Assembly (NCBI GenBank): GCA_014075295.1
Contig: CP046180.1
Span: 186,001-250,000 of the forward strand
Origin: Candidatus Mycalebacterium zealandia
Lineage (GTDB): Bacteria > Desulfobacterota_D > UBA1144 > Nemesobacterales > Mycalebacteriaceae
Direction of reading: 5' to 3'
Length of the DNA: 64,000 nucleotides
In this document: one piece after another, positions 8,881 to 17,293 of the stretch
Numbering within the stretch: the stretch's first letter is position 1
How the letters are laid out: every line of letters begins with the position of its first letter
The notes under the pieces: generated by a model
Database searches by the model: none
What the model was told of the DNA's origin: nothing
The model's input: the letters and a program-made list of their open reading frames with translations, nothing else
Position numbers and translations under genes: made by a program

Positions 8881-9738
8881 TCAAAAATTGCGTTCGTTCT
8901 TGATGAAAAGCTCTTTCGCCGCACGCCCTTTTTCAAGCAGACGGGCGAGTTCTTCCCTGTCTCCGGCTTCCACCGCACGCGCAATTTTGGAAATTGAGCG
9001 CGAAAACCCTTTGAACGCTTCAAGAACATTCTCCCCGTTCTCAATAAGTATGCCCGCCCACAGGTCCGGGTCACTCATTGCTATTCTGGTTGTGTCCTTC
9101 AATCCGCCTCCTGAAATGGAGAAAGCGTTTACTTTTTCCGTGGTCGCAGTTCCGGCAACCGAAGACAGAGAATACGCGCACGCGTGCGGAAGGTGGCTTA
9201 TGAGAGCGAAGATCCGGTCATGCTCACGGGCGGACATTTTCAAAATCTTCGCGCCCGTCTTTTTCCACATATCCTCAACTTTGCTCAATGCGTCTCCCGA
9301 ACCGCTGGTGATTATCACGGGTTTTCCTTTGAAGATGGTTTTTTTATGCGCCTTCGCTCCCTGTTTTTCGCTTCCCGCAACCGGGTGCGCCGGAACAAAA
9401 AACACATCCGGCGGCAAAACACTCTCAATGCTTCGGGCAACGGATTCTTTAACGCTTCCAACGTCTGTTATCACCGCGCCGGGGCGCGGAGTGGAAAAAA
9501 GAGCGTCCGCCGCCGTGCGCATGCGGTGAACAGGAACGGCAAGAACGTATATGTCTGTATCGGGCGGAATTTCCGCCGCATCCTTAAAACCCCGGTCTAT
9601 AAGCCCTTCGGAGACGCAGTAATCAACCGCCGCGGAGTTTGTGTCCGCGCCTGTAATTTCATCCGCCGCGTCCGCTTCTTTAAGCGCCGCGCACAGAGAC
9701 GCGCCTATTTGTCCCAGCCCTATAATGGAGATTTTCAT
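8881..9738 (-). CDS. tyrA: Prephenate dehydrogenase
   Basis: Oxidative decarboxylation of prephenate to 4-hydroxyphenylpyruvate in tyrosine synthesis (or arogenate to tyrosine; the cofactor and substrate branch is not resolved). The 285-residue protein starts with the Rossmann motif GLGQIGAS, has a VGSVKES segment near residue 97, [11 protein letters not shown] near 120, and a C-terminal helical dimerisation domain. There is no fused chorismate mutase or ACT domain. It overlaps the hisC stop in an ATGA junction. Confidence 0.93.
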   Translation of the reverse strand: MKISIIGLGQIGASLCAALKEADAADEITGADTNSAAVDYCVSEGLIDRGFKDAAEIPPDTDIYVLAVPVHRMRTAADALFSTPRPGAVITDVGSVKESVARSIESVLPPDVFFVPAHPVAGSEKQGAKAHKKTIFKGKPVIITSGSGDALSKVEDMWKKTGAKILKMSAREHDRIFALISHLPHACAYSLSSVAGTATTEKVNAFSISGGGLKDTTRIAMSDPDLWAGILIENGENVLEAFKGFSRSISKIARAVEAGDREELARLLEKGRAAKELFIKNERNF

Positions 9739-10823
9739 TTTTCCATTGCCTTACTCAGAGCGTTGATAAAAGCGGCGTTATGCTCCGCCGTGCCGACCGT
9801 AACCCGTATGTGATTTTCAAGCCCGTAAGCCGAAACGGGGCGCACTATAATCCCTGCACGCAACAACCTCTCGTACACTCCCTCGGCATCGCGCCCGACT
9901 TCCGCGAGAACGAAGTTTGCCTTTGAGTCTGTGCGTTCAACGCCCATTGAGTCAAGAAAGGAATGCAGATACTCAAGCCCTTCCAGATTCACTTTGCGGG
10001 AAACGGCGCAATGCCGTGAATCTTCAAGAGCGGCGAGCGCGGCCGCCTGCGAAACAGAGTTGACATTGAACGGCTCTTTGGCGCGGTTCAAAAGAGCCGC
10101 CACACGCTCGGACGCAATCGCGTAGCCGATTCGGGTTCCCGCAAGCCCGTGGATTTTTGAGAAAGTCCGGACGGTTATAAGTCCCTCCCTCTGTGAGTGG
10201 TACTCAAGCGTGTCGGGATATTCCGGGTCGTCCACATACTCAAAATACGCCTCGTCAATCACAATGGCCACGTGTTCGGGAACCTTGCCGAGAAAATCCT
10301 CAAACTCGCCGCGCGAAAAAATTGTGCCGGTCGGGTTGTTTGGATTGGCAAGAAAAATGACTCTGGTTCTAGGAGTTATCCGCCGCGCAAAATCTTCAAG
10401 TTCGTGTTTCAGACCGGGCATGTGGGAAACAACCCCTTTTGCCGCGGCGGCGGCGGTAACGATGGGATAGACAACAAAGCCGTGAGCCCCGTAAATCGCT
10501 TCATCGCCGGGACCGAGAAAAACCTTCGCTATCAAATCAAGCACCTCGTTTGAGCCGTTGCCGACCGCGAGGTTCTTAGAAGCGACGCCGAGTTTTTCAG
10601 ACAACTTCTCTTTGAGACGCGAGCAGTCCCCGTCGGGATAGAGGTGGATTTGAGAGGAAAAAGAGTTCACCGCTTCAACCGCCGCGGGCGAGGGCCCGAG
10701 AGGGTTTTCGTTTGACGCCATTTTGACGGCGTTTTTTATTCCCATCTCTTTTTCAATCTGCTTGGAGGTCTTGCCCGGAACATAAACCGGAAGACTCATT
10801 ATGTTTTCTTTCGGAGTTAGCAT
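9735..10823 (-). CDS. hisC: Histidinol-phosphate / aromatic aminotransferase (HisC family)
   Basis: A fold-type I PLP aminotransferase. Motifs are YVPGK near the N-terminus, ASNENPLGPSP, ANPNNPTGT, the PLP lysine in SKIHGLAGTRIGYA near residue 215, and RVTVGT near the end. It lies between pheA and tyrA, a context in which HisC-type enzymes also transaminate phenylpyruvate and 4-hydroxyphenylpyruvate, so a dual role is likely by inference. The start at 10823 gives 362 residues and a TAATG junction with the pheA stop. An ATG at 10799, closer to YVPGK, is a fair alternative. Confidence 0.9.
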   Translation of the reverse strand: MLTPKENIMSLPVYVPGKTSKQIEKEMGIKNAVKMASNENPLGPSPAAVEAVNSFSSQIHLYPDGDCSRLKEKLSEKLGVASKNLAVGNGSNEVLDLIAKVFLGPGDEAIYGAHGFVVYPIVTAAAAAKGVVSHMPGLKHELEDFARRITPRTRVIFLANPNNPTGTIFSRGEFEDFLGKVPEHVAIVIDEAYFEYVDDPEYPDTLEYHSQREGLITVRTFSKIHGLAGTRIGYAIASERVAALLNRAKEPFNVNSVSQAAALAALEDSRHCAVSRKVNLEGLEYLHSFLDSMGVERTDSKANFVLAEVGRDAEGVYERLLRAGIIVRPVSAYGLENHIRVTVGTAEHNAAFINALSKAMEK

Positions 10824-11944
10824 TACGAGTCCGCTCTGGTCTCGTCGCCCGAAAAATAGCATCCGAGCACTTTGAAAGAAGAACTCCCGGACTCAATTTC
10901 CCTTATAAGTTTGTCGGTTTTCCGCTTGCCGAGACTTCCTTCCAAATCAACAAAAAACACGTATTCCCACGCCTTTTTACCGGACGGGCGGGACTCTATT
11001 CTCGTAAGGTTGACTCCGGCGGACGCAAGCGGGGAAAAGAGCGTTTTATGTAGCGCGCCCGGCTCGTCTTTGATGGAGAACATTATGGATATTTTATTTC
11101 CATCACGCTTTTGTGTGGCGATGGCTTTTTCCACAACCACAAAACGCGTAGCGTTGAGCGGGGTGTCTTCCACGCTTTTAGCGGCGATGCGCAGTTTGTA
11201 TATGGAGGCGGAGTGGGCGCTTGAAATTGCGCCGACCGTTTTGTCTTTTGCCGCCATTACGGCGGCCGCGGCCGTGCTGGAAGTTTCCACCGGACGCGCG
11301 GCGGGCAATTTTAAGGCAATCCACTTTCTGCACTGTCCGAGAGCCTGCGGATGTGAAGCGATCTTTTTTAAATCCTTCAAACTTCCGGTTTTGGACAAAA
11401 GAAGGTGGCTTATTTTCTCGTAGTGCTCACGGGTTATATGAAAATCATTCTCGGCTATTATTTCAAGAACCCTTCCCACCGATCCCTCCGTTGAGTTTTC
11501 TATCGGAATCGCGCCCATAGAGACCGAGCCGGTTGCCACACTTTCAAAAACTTCCTCAATGGTTTTGCGCGGAACCATTTCCGAGGAGTAACCGAACATG
11601 TTTGAAGCCGCCTGATGTGAGAAACTCCCCTCCGGACCGAGGTAGGAAACCCTGCCTTTTGATTGAAGGGTTCTGCACGAGCGGATTATCTGCCTGAAAA
11701 TTGAAAGCGCGTCCCCGTCCGCAAGAGGTCCCTTGTTGAGGCTAACGATTTTTTTCTCAACCTCTCTTTCCCTCTCCGGATCATAAACGCTTTTTGCCAG
11801 CCGTTTCTTCTCTTCCATAACCTCAAACGCCACTGCCGCTCTTTCATTTATGGCGGCGAAGATTTTGCGGTCAACGGAATCAATCTCGGCTCTGAGTTTG
11901 GAAAGTGTTTTTGAACCGCTTTTTCTTACTCTTTTTACAGGCAT
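10823..11944 (-). CDS. pheA: Bifunctional chorismate mutase / prephenate dehydratase (P-protein)
   Basis: Converts chorismate to prephenate and then to phenylpyruvate in phenylalanine synthesis. The 373-residue protein has an AroQ chorismate mutase domain (residues ~15-95, with LRAEIDSVDRKI and the DPEREREV stretch). The prephenate dehydratase domain (~105-285) has YLGPEGSFSHQAA and NATRFVVV, and a C-terminal ACT domain (~300-370) has the ESRPSGK phenylalanine-binding motif. The ATG at 11944 is preferred because the longer frame adds an unalignable basic extension into comF. It should be feedback-inhibited by phenylalanine. Confidence 0.94.
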   Translation of the reverse strand: MPVKRVRKSGSKTLSKLRAEIDSVDRKIFAAINERAAVAFEVMEEKKRLAKSVYDPEREREVEKKIVSLNKGPLADGDALSIFRQIIRSCRTLQSKGRVSYLGPEGSFSHQAASNMFGYSSEMVPRKTIEEVFESVATGSVSMGAIPIENSTEGSVGRVLEIIAENDFHITREHYEKISHLLLSKTGSLKDLKKIASHPQALGQCRKWIALKLPAARPVETSSTAAAAVMAAKDKTVGAISSAHSASIYKLRIAAKSVEDTPLNATRFVVVEKAIATQKRDGNKISIMFSIKDEPGALHKTLFSPLASAGVNLTRIESRPSGKKAWEYVFFVDLEGSLGKRKTDKLIREIESGSSSFKVLGCYFSGDETRADS

Positions 11945-12039
11945 TTCGGAAGTACTAAACCTTGTTAAAAACCTTTTTAGTATGCGGGTTGAGACAAAAA
12001 GAGGCAAGGGAGAGGCGTTTTTGCCCGCGCGACGGGACA

Positions 12040-12801
12040 TTAAATCGGGGTTCTAAAAACAGTCAGCGCCTTAACTTCGGCGGCACCGCCCGAAAGTAGT
12101 GTTGCCGAACACTCATCAAGGGTTGAACCGGTGGTGAAGATATCGTCAAAAAGCAGCACTTTTTTGTTTTTTACCGCCTTTTTTCCCTCATCCGTGATGG
12201 CGAAAGCGCCGCGCATATTCGCTTTTCTGTCGCGACTTTTAGAGAAAGACACCTGTGGAGTTGTGTTGATAACTCTTTTGAGCGCGGAAGGCGCGTGCTT
12301 TTTTCCCAAGCGGGAAGCCACTTTTGAAGAAATCACCGCGGACTGGTTGAATTCCCTCTCCCTGATTCTGTTCAAATGAAGCGGGACGGGGATAACAACC
12401 TCAAAATCGCCCATGTCTGAAGGGAAAAAATCAACAACAAGCGAAGAGAAAAAGGTTCCCAGGGAAAAACGTCCGTCATATTTGAAAATCTTTGCCACCC
12501 GCGCTGCGGGACCGGAAAAAAGAACAATTGAGCGGGCGATGGAAAAATGCTTTTGCGATACAAAACATGAACCGCACGGGGAATTGCTGTGGTTTTCCAC
12601 AAGTGGGTTCCCGCAAAGCGGGCATATATCCGGCGGTGAAAGAGGGATAAAACCTTCCGCGCAGGCTTGGCAGAGAGAAACGCTTAAATCTGGGGAGTTC
12701 TCAGCATGGGGAGGTTCTGAAAAAACTGAATCACAAACAACACACGATTTGGGAAACAGTAAAGAGATTAGAAAACTGGCAAGATTCCGCACAAACCCCA
12801 T
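12040..12801 (-). CDS. comF: ComF family protein (phosphoribosyltransferase-like)
   Basis: The 253-residue protein has an N-terminal zinc-ribbon region with Cys pairs (CVVC, CQAC, CPLC and CGSC within residues ~18-82). The C-terminal phosphoribosyltransferase fold has the PRPP loop LLFDDIFTTGST near residue 218. The family includes competence protein ComFC and E. coli GntX and is linked to DNA uptake or processing; no reaction is proven. It starts 6 bases after the dnaN stop, so it is probably co-transcribed with the sliding clamp gene, and it precedes pheA by 95 bases. Confidence 0.9.
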   Translation of the reverse strand: MGFVRNLASFLISLLFPKSCVVCDSVFSEPPHAENSPDLSVSLCQACAEGFIPLSPPDICPLCGNPLVENHSNSPCGSCFVSQKHFSIARSIVLFSGPAARVAKIFKYDGRFSLGTFFSSLVVDFFPSDMGDFEVVIPVPLHLNRIREREFNQSAVISSKVASRLGKKHAPSALKRVINTTPQVSFSKSRDRKANMRGAFAITDEGKKAVKNKKVLLFDDIFTTGSTLDECSATLLSGGAAEVKALTVFRTPI

Positions 12802-12807
12802 AAAAAT

Positions 12808-13923
12808 TCAGGAAACCACCGGCATCAATATACAGACAAAATCTGCGGAACCGGTAAGGGTTAACACACCGGGTGTTGCTCCGTCCCCGGGGCGAAAATC
12901 AATCTCTTCACCATCAAGAAAGCTCAGAGAGTCAACAAGGAATCTAGGGTTAAAAGATGTTTTTAACTCGTCTCCGCCGAATTTTACCGGAACGGTGTCC
13001 ACAGCATCTCCCTCATCCGTTTCCACACTCGAGATGGAAAGCGTGGAGGGAACAAGGCTCAAATCCACCTTTTCGTGTTTTTCGCAAAAAACACTTACCC
13101 TCTTCACCGCGGCAAGTATGGCGTTTTTATCAACAACGGCTGGTTCCAGAGCGGAAAAATCCGGCACAACCCTTTCGTATTCAGGAAAGAGGGAGTCTAT
13201 AGGGTTTGAGATAACCGTTGTTTCCCCCGTGGAGCAGAAAACCATATTGTTCTCAAAAGAGAACGCGGTTTCGGAATCCACTTTGGAATCCTTGATTGTT
13301 TTCACAACTTCACCAAGAGCTTTTTTTGACAATATGAATTTTTCAAAATTGCCCGCGCCGGAGATCTCTTTTTGAAAATAGGCAAGCCGGTGGCTATCGG
13401 TAGCGACAAGTCTGATTTTTCCGCCAATTTTCTCAAAATACACACCGTTGAGGTTGCGTCTCAAAGAGTCGTCCGCGGCAAAGTTTAGAAGTGACGGGAG
13501 AATTGTCGACACGGTTTGTGAGGAAAACGAGAAAACCGCCTTTGTTGGCGAGGCGGGAATTTTTGGAAAACTTTTCCCGGAAAGAAAGGGAAATTTAAAA
13601 ACACCTGATGTGGTTTTTATCTCCATCCAGTTGTTTTTGTGAATATTAACGACCACATCATCGTCTTCCATACGCCTTATTATTTCAAGAAATTTGCGTG
13701 CGGGAACAAGGATGTCAAAATCAGCATCGGGGGCATCTTCCGGGTTGAAGTAACTGGCTATTGTCGATTCAATATCCGTGGCTGCGACAAAACACTCTTT
13801 TTTCTTGCCAAACCCTCTTAAAAGTATATTCCGCAGTATATCGTTTGGAGATTCGGATTCCGCCAGCCCTGCGACCAATTGCAATTTGTTAAGCAGGGGT
13901 TGCCTTTTGAACTTTATCTTCAA
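12808..13923 (-). CDS. dnaN: DNA polymerase III sliding clamp, beta subunit
   Basis: Processivity clamp of the replicative polymerase. At 371 residues it has the normal length of the three-domain beta clamp. The start is a TTG at 13923: the product then begins with the expected KIKFKRQPLLNKLQLVAGL-type N-terminus, and AAGGTGG lies 7 bases upstream. A longer ATG-started reading would extend 72 residues into the origin region with low-complexity sequence and no family similarity, so it is rejected. The C-terminal MPVVS end agrees with the conserved MPM-R/V terminus of clamps. It sits downstream of dnaA across oriC and is followed by comF after 6 bases. Confidence 0.96.
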   Translation of the reverse strand: MKIKFKRQPLLNKLQLVAGLAESESPNDILRNILLRGFGKKKECFVAATDIESTIASYFNPEDAPDADFDILVPARKFLEIIRRMEDDDVVVNIHKNNWMEIKTTSGVFKFPFLSGKSFPKIPASPTKAVFSFSSQTVSTILPSLLNFAADDSLRRNLNGVYFEKIGGKIRLVATDSHRLAYFQKEISGAGNFEKFILSKKALGEVVKTIKDSKVDSETAFSFENNMVFCSTGETTVISNPIDSLFPEYERVVPDFSALEPAVVDKNAILAAVKRVSVFCEKHEKVDLSLVPSTLSISSVETDEGDAVDTVPVKFGGDELKTSFNPRFLVDSLSFLDGEEIDFRPGDGATPGVLTLTGSADFVCILMPVVS

Positions 13924-14187
13924 TTGTTTTCCACCTTGTCTATTCGTTTCTTCTATTAGTCTTTTTATTATACATAAAAATATAGTAGTCGTAGTAGTAG
14001 GGGGTGTGGATTTGTGGATAAGTTTAAAACCCTTATCAAAACTCCAAAACACATAAAGAATTCTCATTGTTGAGTAAGTGTTGAAAACGATGTTTATGTT
14101 TTTGTTTTTTCCACAATGTTTTGTGGAAAACTTTTTCAAGGTGTGGATTTGTTGTGTTTTTCCACAGGTTTTCCACAGGTTTGTGGG
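13924..14187. other. Chromosomal replication origin (oriC), dnaA-dnaN intergenic region
   Basis: This 264-bp AT-rich gap between dnaA and dnaN holds two groups of DnaA boxes. One at 14005-14021 includes a perfect TTATCCACA (minus strand). The second, at 14107-14190, has TTTTCCACA-type boxes in both orientations. An AT-rich stretch (about 13950-13985) next to a DnaA-trio array is the likely unwinding site. Location, box content and the trio element together make a strong origin call. Confidence 0.88.
13983..14021 (+). promoter_or_regulatory. Basal origin unwinding element: DnaA-trios, GC cluster and tandem DnaA boxes
   Basis: Six consecutive triplets (TAG TAG TCG TAG TAG TAG, 13983-14000) are followed by GGGG (14001-14004). 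Then come DnaA boxes TGTGGATTT (14005-14013) and TGTGGATAA (14013-14021, a perfect consensus on the complementary strand). Read 3' to 5' from the boxes the triplets are GAT repeats. This is the order of boxes, GC cluster and DnaA-trios described for the Bacillus subtilis origin, on which DnaA assembles to open the duplex. Confidence 0.85.
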
Positions 14188-14190
14188 TTA
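14107..14190. promoter_or_regulatory. Second DnaA-box cluster at the 3' end of dnaA
   Basis: Box-like 9-mers lie at 14107-14115 (TTTTCCACA), 14122-14130 (TGTGGAAAA), 14142-14150 (TGTGGATTT), 14158-14166 and 14169-14177 (TTTTCCACA), and 14182-14190 (TGTGGGTTA). The last overlaps the dnaA stop codon. The first two form an inverted pair. The boxes deviate from TTATCCACA at one or two positions and may be lower-affinity sites. Confidence 0.78.
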
Positions 14191-15564
14191 AATTCCAAGC
14201 CTGTCTTCTATCTCTTCAATGGCTTTTACGGTGAGTTCATCACCCTGTTTGATGTTTTCCTCTATTTTGTTGACAGCGTGAATCACGGTTGAATGATCCC
14301 TTTTGAAAAACACCCCAATTGAGGGATATGGCGTGCCCAGATGTTTTCTTATAAGGCTCATCGCGAGTTGTCTGGGGAAAACAACCCCCCTTTCCCTGCT
14401 CAGGGAAACAAGTTGTTCTTTTTCAAGGTTGAAAACGTCTTTAACACTCTCAATAATGAGCTCAACCGACATGTTCCTGCCAATTGCGGAAATGTCTTTC
14501 TCCGCTTTACCGTTCTGGTTTATGGAGCGCTCATCGATAATCTGGTGGGCGGTTCTTATATCTATGGGTCTTCCGTCTATCTCAGCCATAATTATAAGTT
14601 TTGCAAGAACGCCTTCAAGCTCCCTGACGTTCCCCTTCACTTTTTCCGATATTATCTCAATAACACCCGGCGGAATTTCAATCTTTCTAGCCTCCGCTTT
14701 TTTCTTAAGAATGGCGGCACGCGTTTCTATGTCGGGGTGCCTTATGTCCACCGTAAGTCCCCACATAAACCTTGTCTTTAATCTCGGCTCAAACCGCAGG
14801 TTCCCCGGTTCCTCGTCGCTTGTTACAATAATCTGTTTTCCTTTTTCATGAAGAGTGTTGAAGGTGTGGAAAAACTCTTCCAGAACCTTTTCTTTTCCCT
14901 CAAGGAACTGAATGTCGTCAATCATGAGAAGATCGCACTCGTTGCGGAGCTTCTTCTTCAGAATGGACATTCTTTTCCCCCCGATGTGTTCTATAACAAT
15001 GTTTGTAAAATCCTCCGAGGGCATACAGCATATTTTCAAATTCGGGTTGTTTTTCTCGAACTCGTTTCCCACGGCGTTCATAAGATGTGTCTTTCCAAGT
15101 CCGGAAGAGCCTCTGATGAATAAAGGGTTGTGGCGTCCGGGTTGTTTGGCGGCCGTACTTGCCGCGGTAAAGGCCAACTGGTTGCTCTCGCCCACAACGA
15201 AACTTTTGAAACTGTATTTTGAGTTCAGGTGACCCAAAAGAACCTCTTTTCTCACGTTTTTCTCGGGAGGTATTAAAACATCTTCAGTGCTCTCGCCTTT
15301 AGGGTTTGCCACCTCAACCTTTTTTACACCGTAAAACTTTGTGAAATAGTCGGAAATTTCCGCCAAAGAGTTTCCAACATTGTTGGTGAGGCAGTTCATC
15401 CCGATTCTGTCCGGAGGCAGTATCTCAACAACACCCTCCTTGTCATCAAAACCGGATATCTGTGATTTGGAAAAAATTTCTATGGTGTCTCGGTCAACAT
15501 TGCCGCCCTGTTCAACATGACCCAGAAACCCCTGCCAGATCTGACTTAAATCTTCTCTCTGCAT
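14188..15564 (-). CDS. dnaA: Chromosomal replication initiator protein DnaA
   Basis: The AAA+ ATPase that opens the origin. The 458-residue protein has the N-terminal DnaB/DiaA-interaction domain (1-80), a linker, and the AAA+ core with Walker A GSSGLGKTH near residue 155 and Walker B LLMIDDIQF near 215. The C-terminal DNA-binding domain has the signature RDHSTVIHAVNKIE near residue 430, which contacts the DnaA box. The ATG at 15564 is chosen; an in-frame TTG one codon upstream is possible. No good Shine-Dalgarno site is visible. Its own 3' end overlaps the outermost DnaA box of oriC. Confidence 0.97.
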   Translation of the reverse strand: MQREDLSQIWQGFLGHVEQGGNVDRDTIEIFSKSQISGFDDKEGVVEILPPDRIGMNCLTNNVGNSLAEISDYFTKFYGVKKVEVANPKGESTEDVLIPPEKNVRKEVLLGHLNSKYSFKSFVVGESNQLAFTAASTAAKQPGRHNPLFIRGSSGLGKTHLMNAVGNEFEKNNPNLKICCMPSEDFTNIVIEHIGGKRMSILKKKLRNECDLLMIDDIQFLEGKEKVLEEFFHTFNTLHEKGKQIIVTSDEEPGNLRFEPRLKTRFMWGLTVDIRHPDIETRAAILKKKAEARKIEIPPGVIEIISEKVKGNVRELEGVLAKLIIMAEIDGRPIDIRTAHQIIDERSINQNGKAEKDISAIGRNMSVELIIESVKDVFNLEKEQLVSLSRERGVVFPRQLAMSLIRKHLGTPYPSIGVFFKRDHSTVIHAVNKIEENIKQGDELTVKAIEEIEDRLGI

Positions 15565-15640
15565 CAAACCATAAGACCGAGAGGGCGTCCGAAGAAGTTA
15601 CAAAGCGAACAAGACCCTCACCACTACCAAAGCCGTTTTC

Positions 15641-15670
15641 AATCTAAACACTAAAAACCCGCTCTGTCAA
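15641..15670 (-). promoter_or_regulatory. Candidate dnaA promoter
   Basis: On the minus strand, TTGACA (15670-15665) is followed after 18 bases by TAGATT (15646-15641). The -35 is perfect and the -10 is four of six. Transcription would start about 70 bases before the dnaA ATG. No DnaA box is seen in this leader. Confidence 0.45.
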
Positions 15671-15715
15671 ACAGCTTCTCAAAAACCCTTTGTTGTGTTG
15701 TGTAAAATAGCCCGC

Positions 15716-17245
15716 ATGACTTCAAATATTCAAAGTTGCGCCGTGCTGGGTGTGGATGGCTATATAGTGGAAGTTGAGGTTGACATGAGCACCGGACTCC
15801 CCGTTTTTACGACGGTCGGTCTGCCGGAAGGAGCCGTGAGGGAAAGCAAGGAGAGGGTGCGCTCAGCCATAAAAAACAGCGGTTTTAAAATCCCGCCGCG
15901 AAGGATTACGGTGAACCTTGCCCCAGCCAACATCAGAAAAGAGGGATCTTCGTTTGACCTGCCCATATCGGTCGGAATTCTGGCGGCGGCGGGCATCATC
16001 GTGCCGGGGGAAAAACTCAAAGACTTTCTCGTAATGGGTGAACTCTCACTTGACGGCAGAGTGAAAAAAGTCGGAGGGATTCTGTCCATGGCGATTTGCG
16101 CGAAAGAGAAAGGACTAAAAGGAATCGTGGTTCCCGAAGCCAACGCCGCTGAAGCCTCGCTTGTTTCCGGTTTGGAGGTCATCGCCGTGGATACACTCGC
16201 CCAGTTTGTGGGACATATTGACGGAAAAAATGAAATCGCGCCGCAAACCTTCTGCGCGGACGTATTCTCCTCAAAAGCGCAATACGGAGTTGATTTCAGC
16301 GAGGTCAAAGGTCAGCATCAGGAAAAGAGGGCTGTTGAGATAGCCGCGAGCGGCGCACACAACATTCTCATGGTCGGTCCGCCGGGTTCGGGAAAAACCC
16401 TCCTCGCCCGCAGAATTCCCACAATCCTTCCCGATATGCATTTTTCAGAAGCAATGGAAACCTCAAAAATCTACTCCGTTTCGGGACTTCTTAAAGATGA
16501 ACAGCCCTTCGTTACCGAGCGTCCGTTCCGCTCTCCGCACCACACCGTAAGTGACGCGGGCCTAATAGGCGGCGGCTCCGTTCCGCGCCCCGGCGAAATC
16601 AGCCTCGCTCACAACGGCGTTTTGTTTCTTGACGAAATGCCCGAGTTCAAAAGAACCGTGATTGAAGCGATGCGCCAGCCGCTTGAAGACGGCGAAGTGG
16701 TTATATCCCGCGCCGCCACAACACTCACCTATCCGGCGAAATTTATGCTTGTCGGCGCGATGAATCCCTGCCAGTGCGGGCATCTGGGCGATACTTCAAA
16801 GCCGTGTTCCTGCCGTCCCGAACAGATAAGAAAATACCGGGCAAAGCTGTCGGGACCGGTTCTTGACAGGTTTGACATAAACATAGAGGTTCCCGCCCTT
16901 GAATACCGCGAACTTTCGGATGAAACCGCCGCCGAGAGTTCCGCGGATGTGAAGGACAGAGTCAATTCCGCGAGAGGGATTCAGAACGAAAGGTTCGGCG
17001 GCGCGGGTGTTTTCTCCAATTCTCAGATGTCGCCCGAGATGCTGAAAAAATTCGCCCCGCTTTGCGACTCTTCAAAAAAAATTCTTGAAAGAGCGGTTGA
17101 AAAACTCGGGCTTTCAGCGAGAGCGTACGACAGAATAATCAAAGTCTCGCGAACAATAGCAGACCTTGCGGGCTCGGACGCCATAGAGCCCGAACACATT
17201 GCCGAAGCTGTGCAATACAGACGTCTTGACAGGTATTTTCAGTAG
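15716..17245 (+). CDS. yifB: YifB/ComM family Mg-chelatase-like AAA+ ATPase
   Basis: The 509-residue protein has the N-terminal ChlI/Lon-protease-like domain (TVGLPEGAVRESKERVRSA near residue 35) and an AAA+ module with Walker A GPPGSGKTLLARR near residue 220. Walker B is FLDEMPEF near 305, followed by a zinc-type Cys group (CQCG...CSC near 350) and the C-terminal Mg-chelatase helical domain. ComM, the studied relative, is a helicase that promotes branch migration during natural transformation; a role here is inferred. The ATG at 15716 lies 7 bases after a TAAAAT element (15703-15708), suggesting a near-leaderless mRNA; an earlier in-frame start at 15695 is less likely. Confidence 0.92.
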   Translation: MTSNIQSCAVLGVDGYIVEVEVDMSTGLPVFTTVGLPEGAVRESKERVRSAIKNSGFKIPPRRITVNLAPANIRKEGSSFDLPISVGILAAAGIIVPGEKLKDFLVMGELSLDGRVKKVGGILSMAICAKEKGLKGIVVPEANAAEASLVSGLEVIAVDTLAQFVGHIDGKNEIAPQTFCADVFSSKAQYGVDFSEVKGQHQEKRAVEIAASGAHNILMVGPPGSGKTLLARRIPTILPDMHFSEAMETSKIYSVSGLLKDEQPFVTERPFRSPHHTVSDAGLIGGGSVPRPGEISLAHNGVLFLDEMPEFKRTVIEAMRQPLEDGEVVISRAATTLTYPAKFMLVGAMNPCQCGHLGDTSKPCSCRPEQIRKYRAKLSGPVLDRFDINIEVPALEYRELSDETAAESSADVKDRVNSARGIQNERFGGAGVFSNSQMSPEMLKKFAPLCDSSKKILERAVEKLGLSARAYDRIIKVSRTIADLAGSDAIEPEHIAEAVQYRRLDRYFQ

Positions 17246-17293
17246 ATTCCGATTGACAAACCGCGCCCGTTCTGAAACAATTTTGACGCGAAA

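Noticed and set aside
9184-9813. A 209-residue open frame on the plus strand opposite tyrA
   Set aside because: It lies wholly antisense to well-supported tyrA and hisC, has no recognisable motif and is rich in Arg, as expected of shadow frames in this codon usage.
13924-14139. A 72-residue N-terminal extension of dnaN from an upstream start at 14139
   Set aside because: It runs through DnaA boxes and the triplet array, is low-complexity, and a TTG at 13923 with AAGGTGG gives the normal clamp N-terminus.
17246-17293. TPP riboswitch before thiL
   Set aside because: The gap is only 48 bases and no THI-box-like conserved segments are present; the gap before thiD was also checked with the same result.
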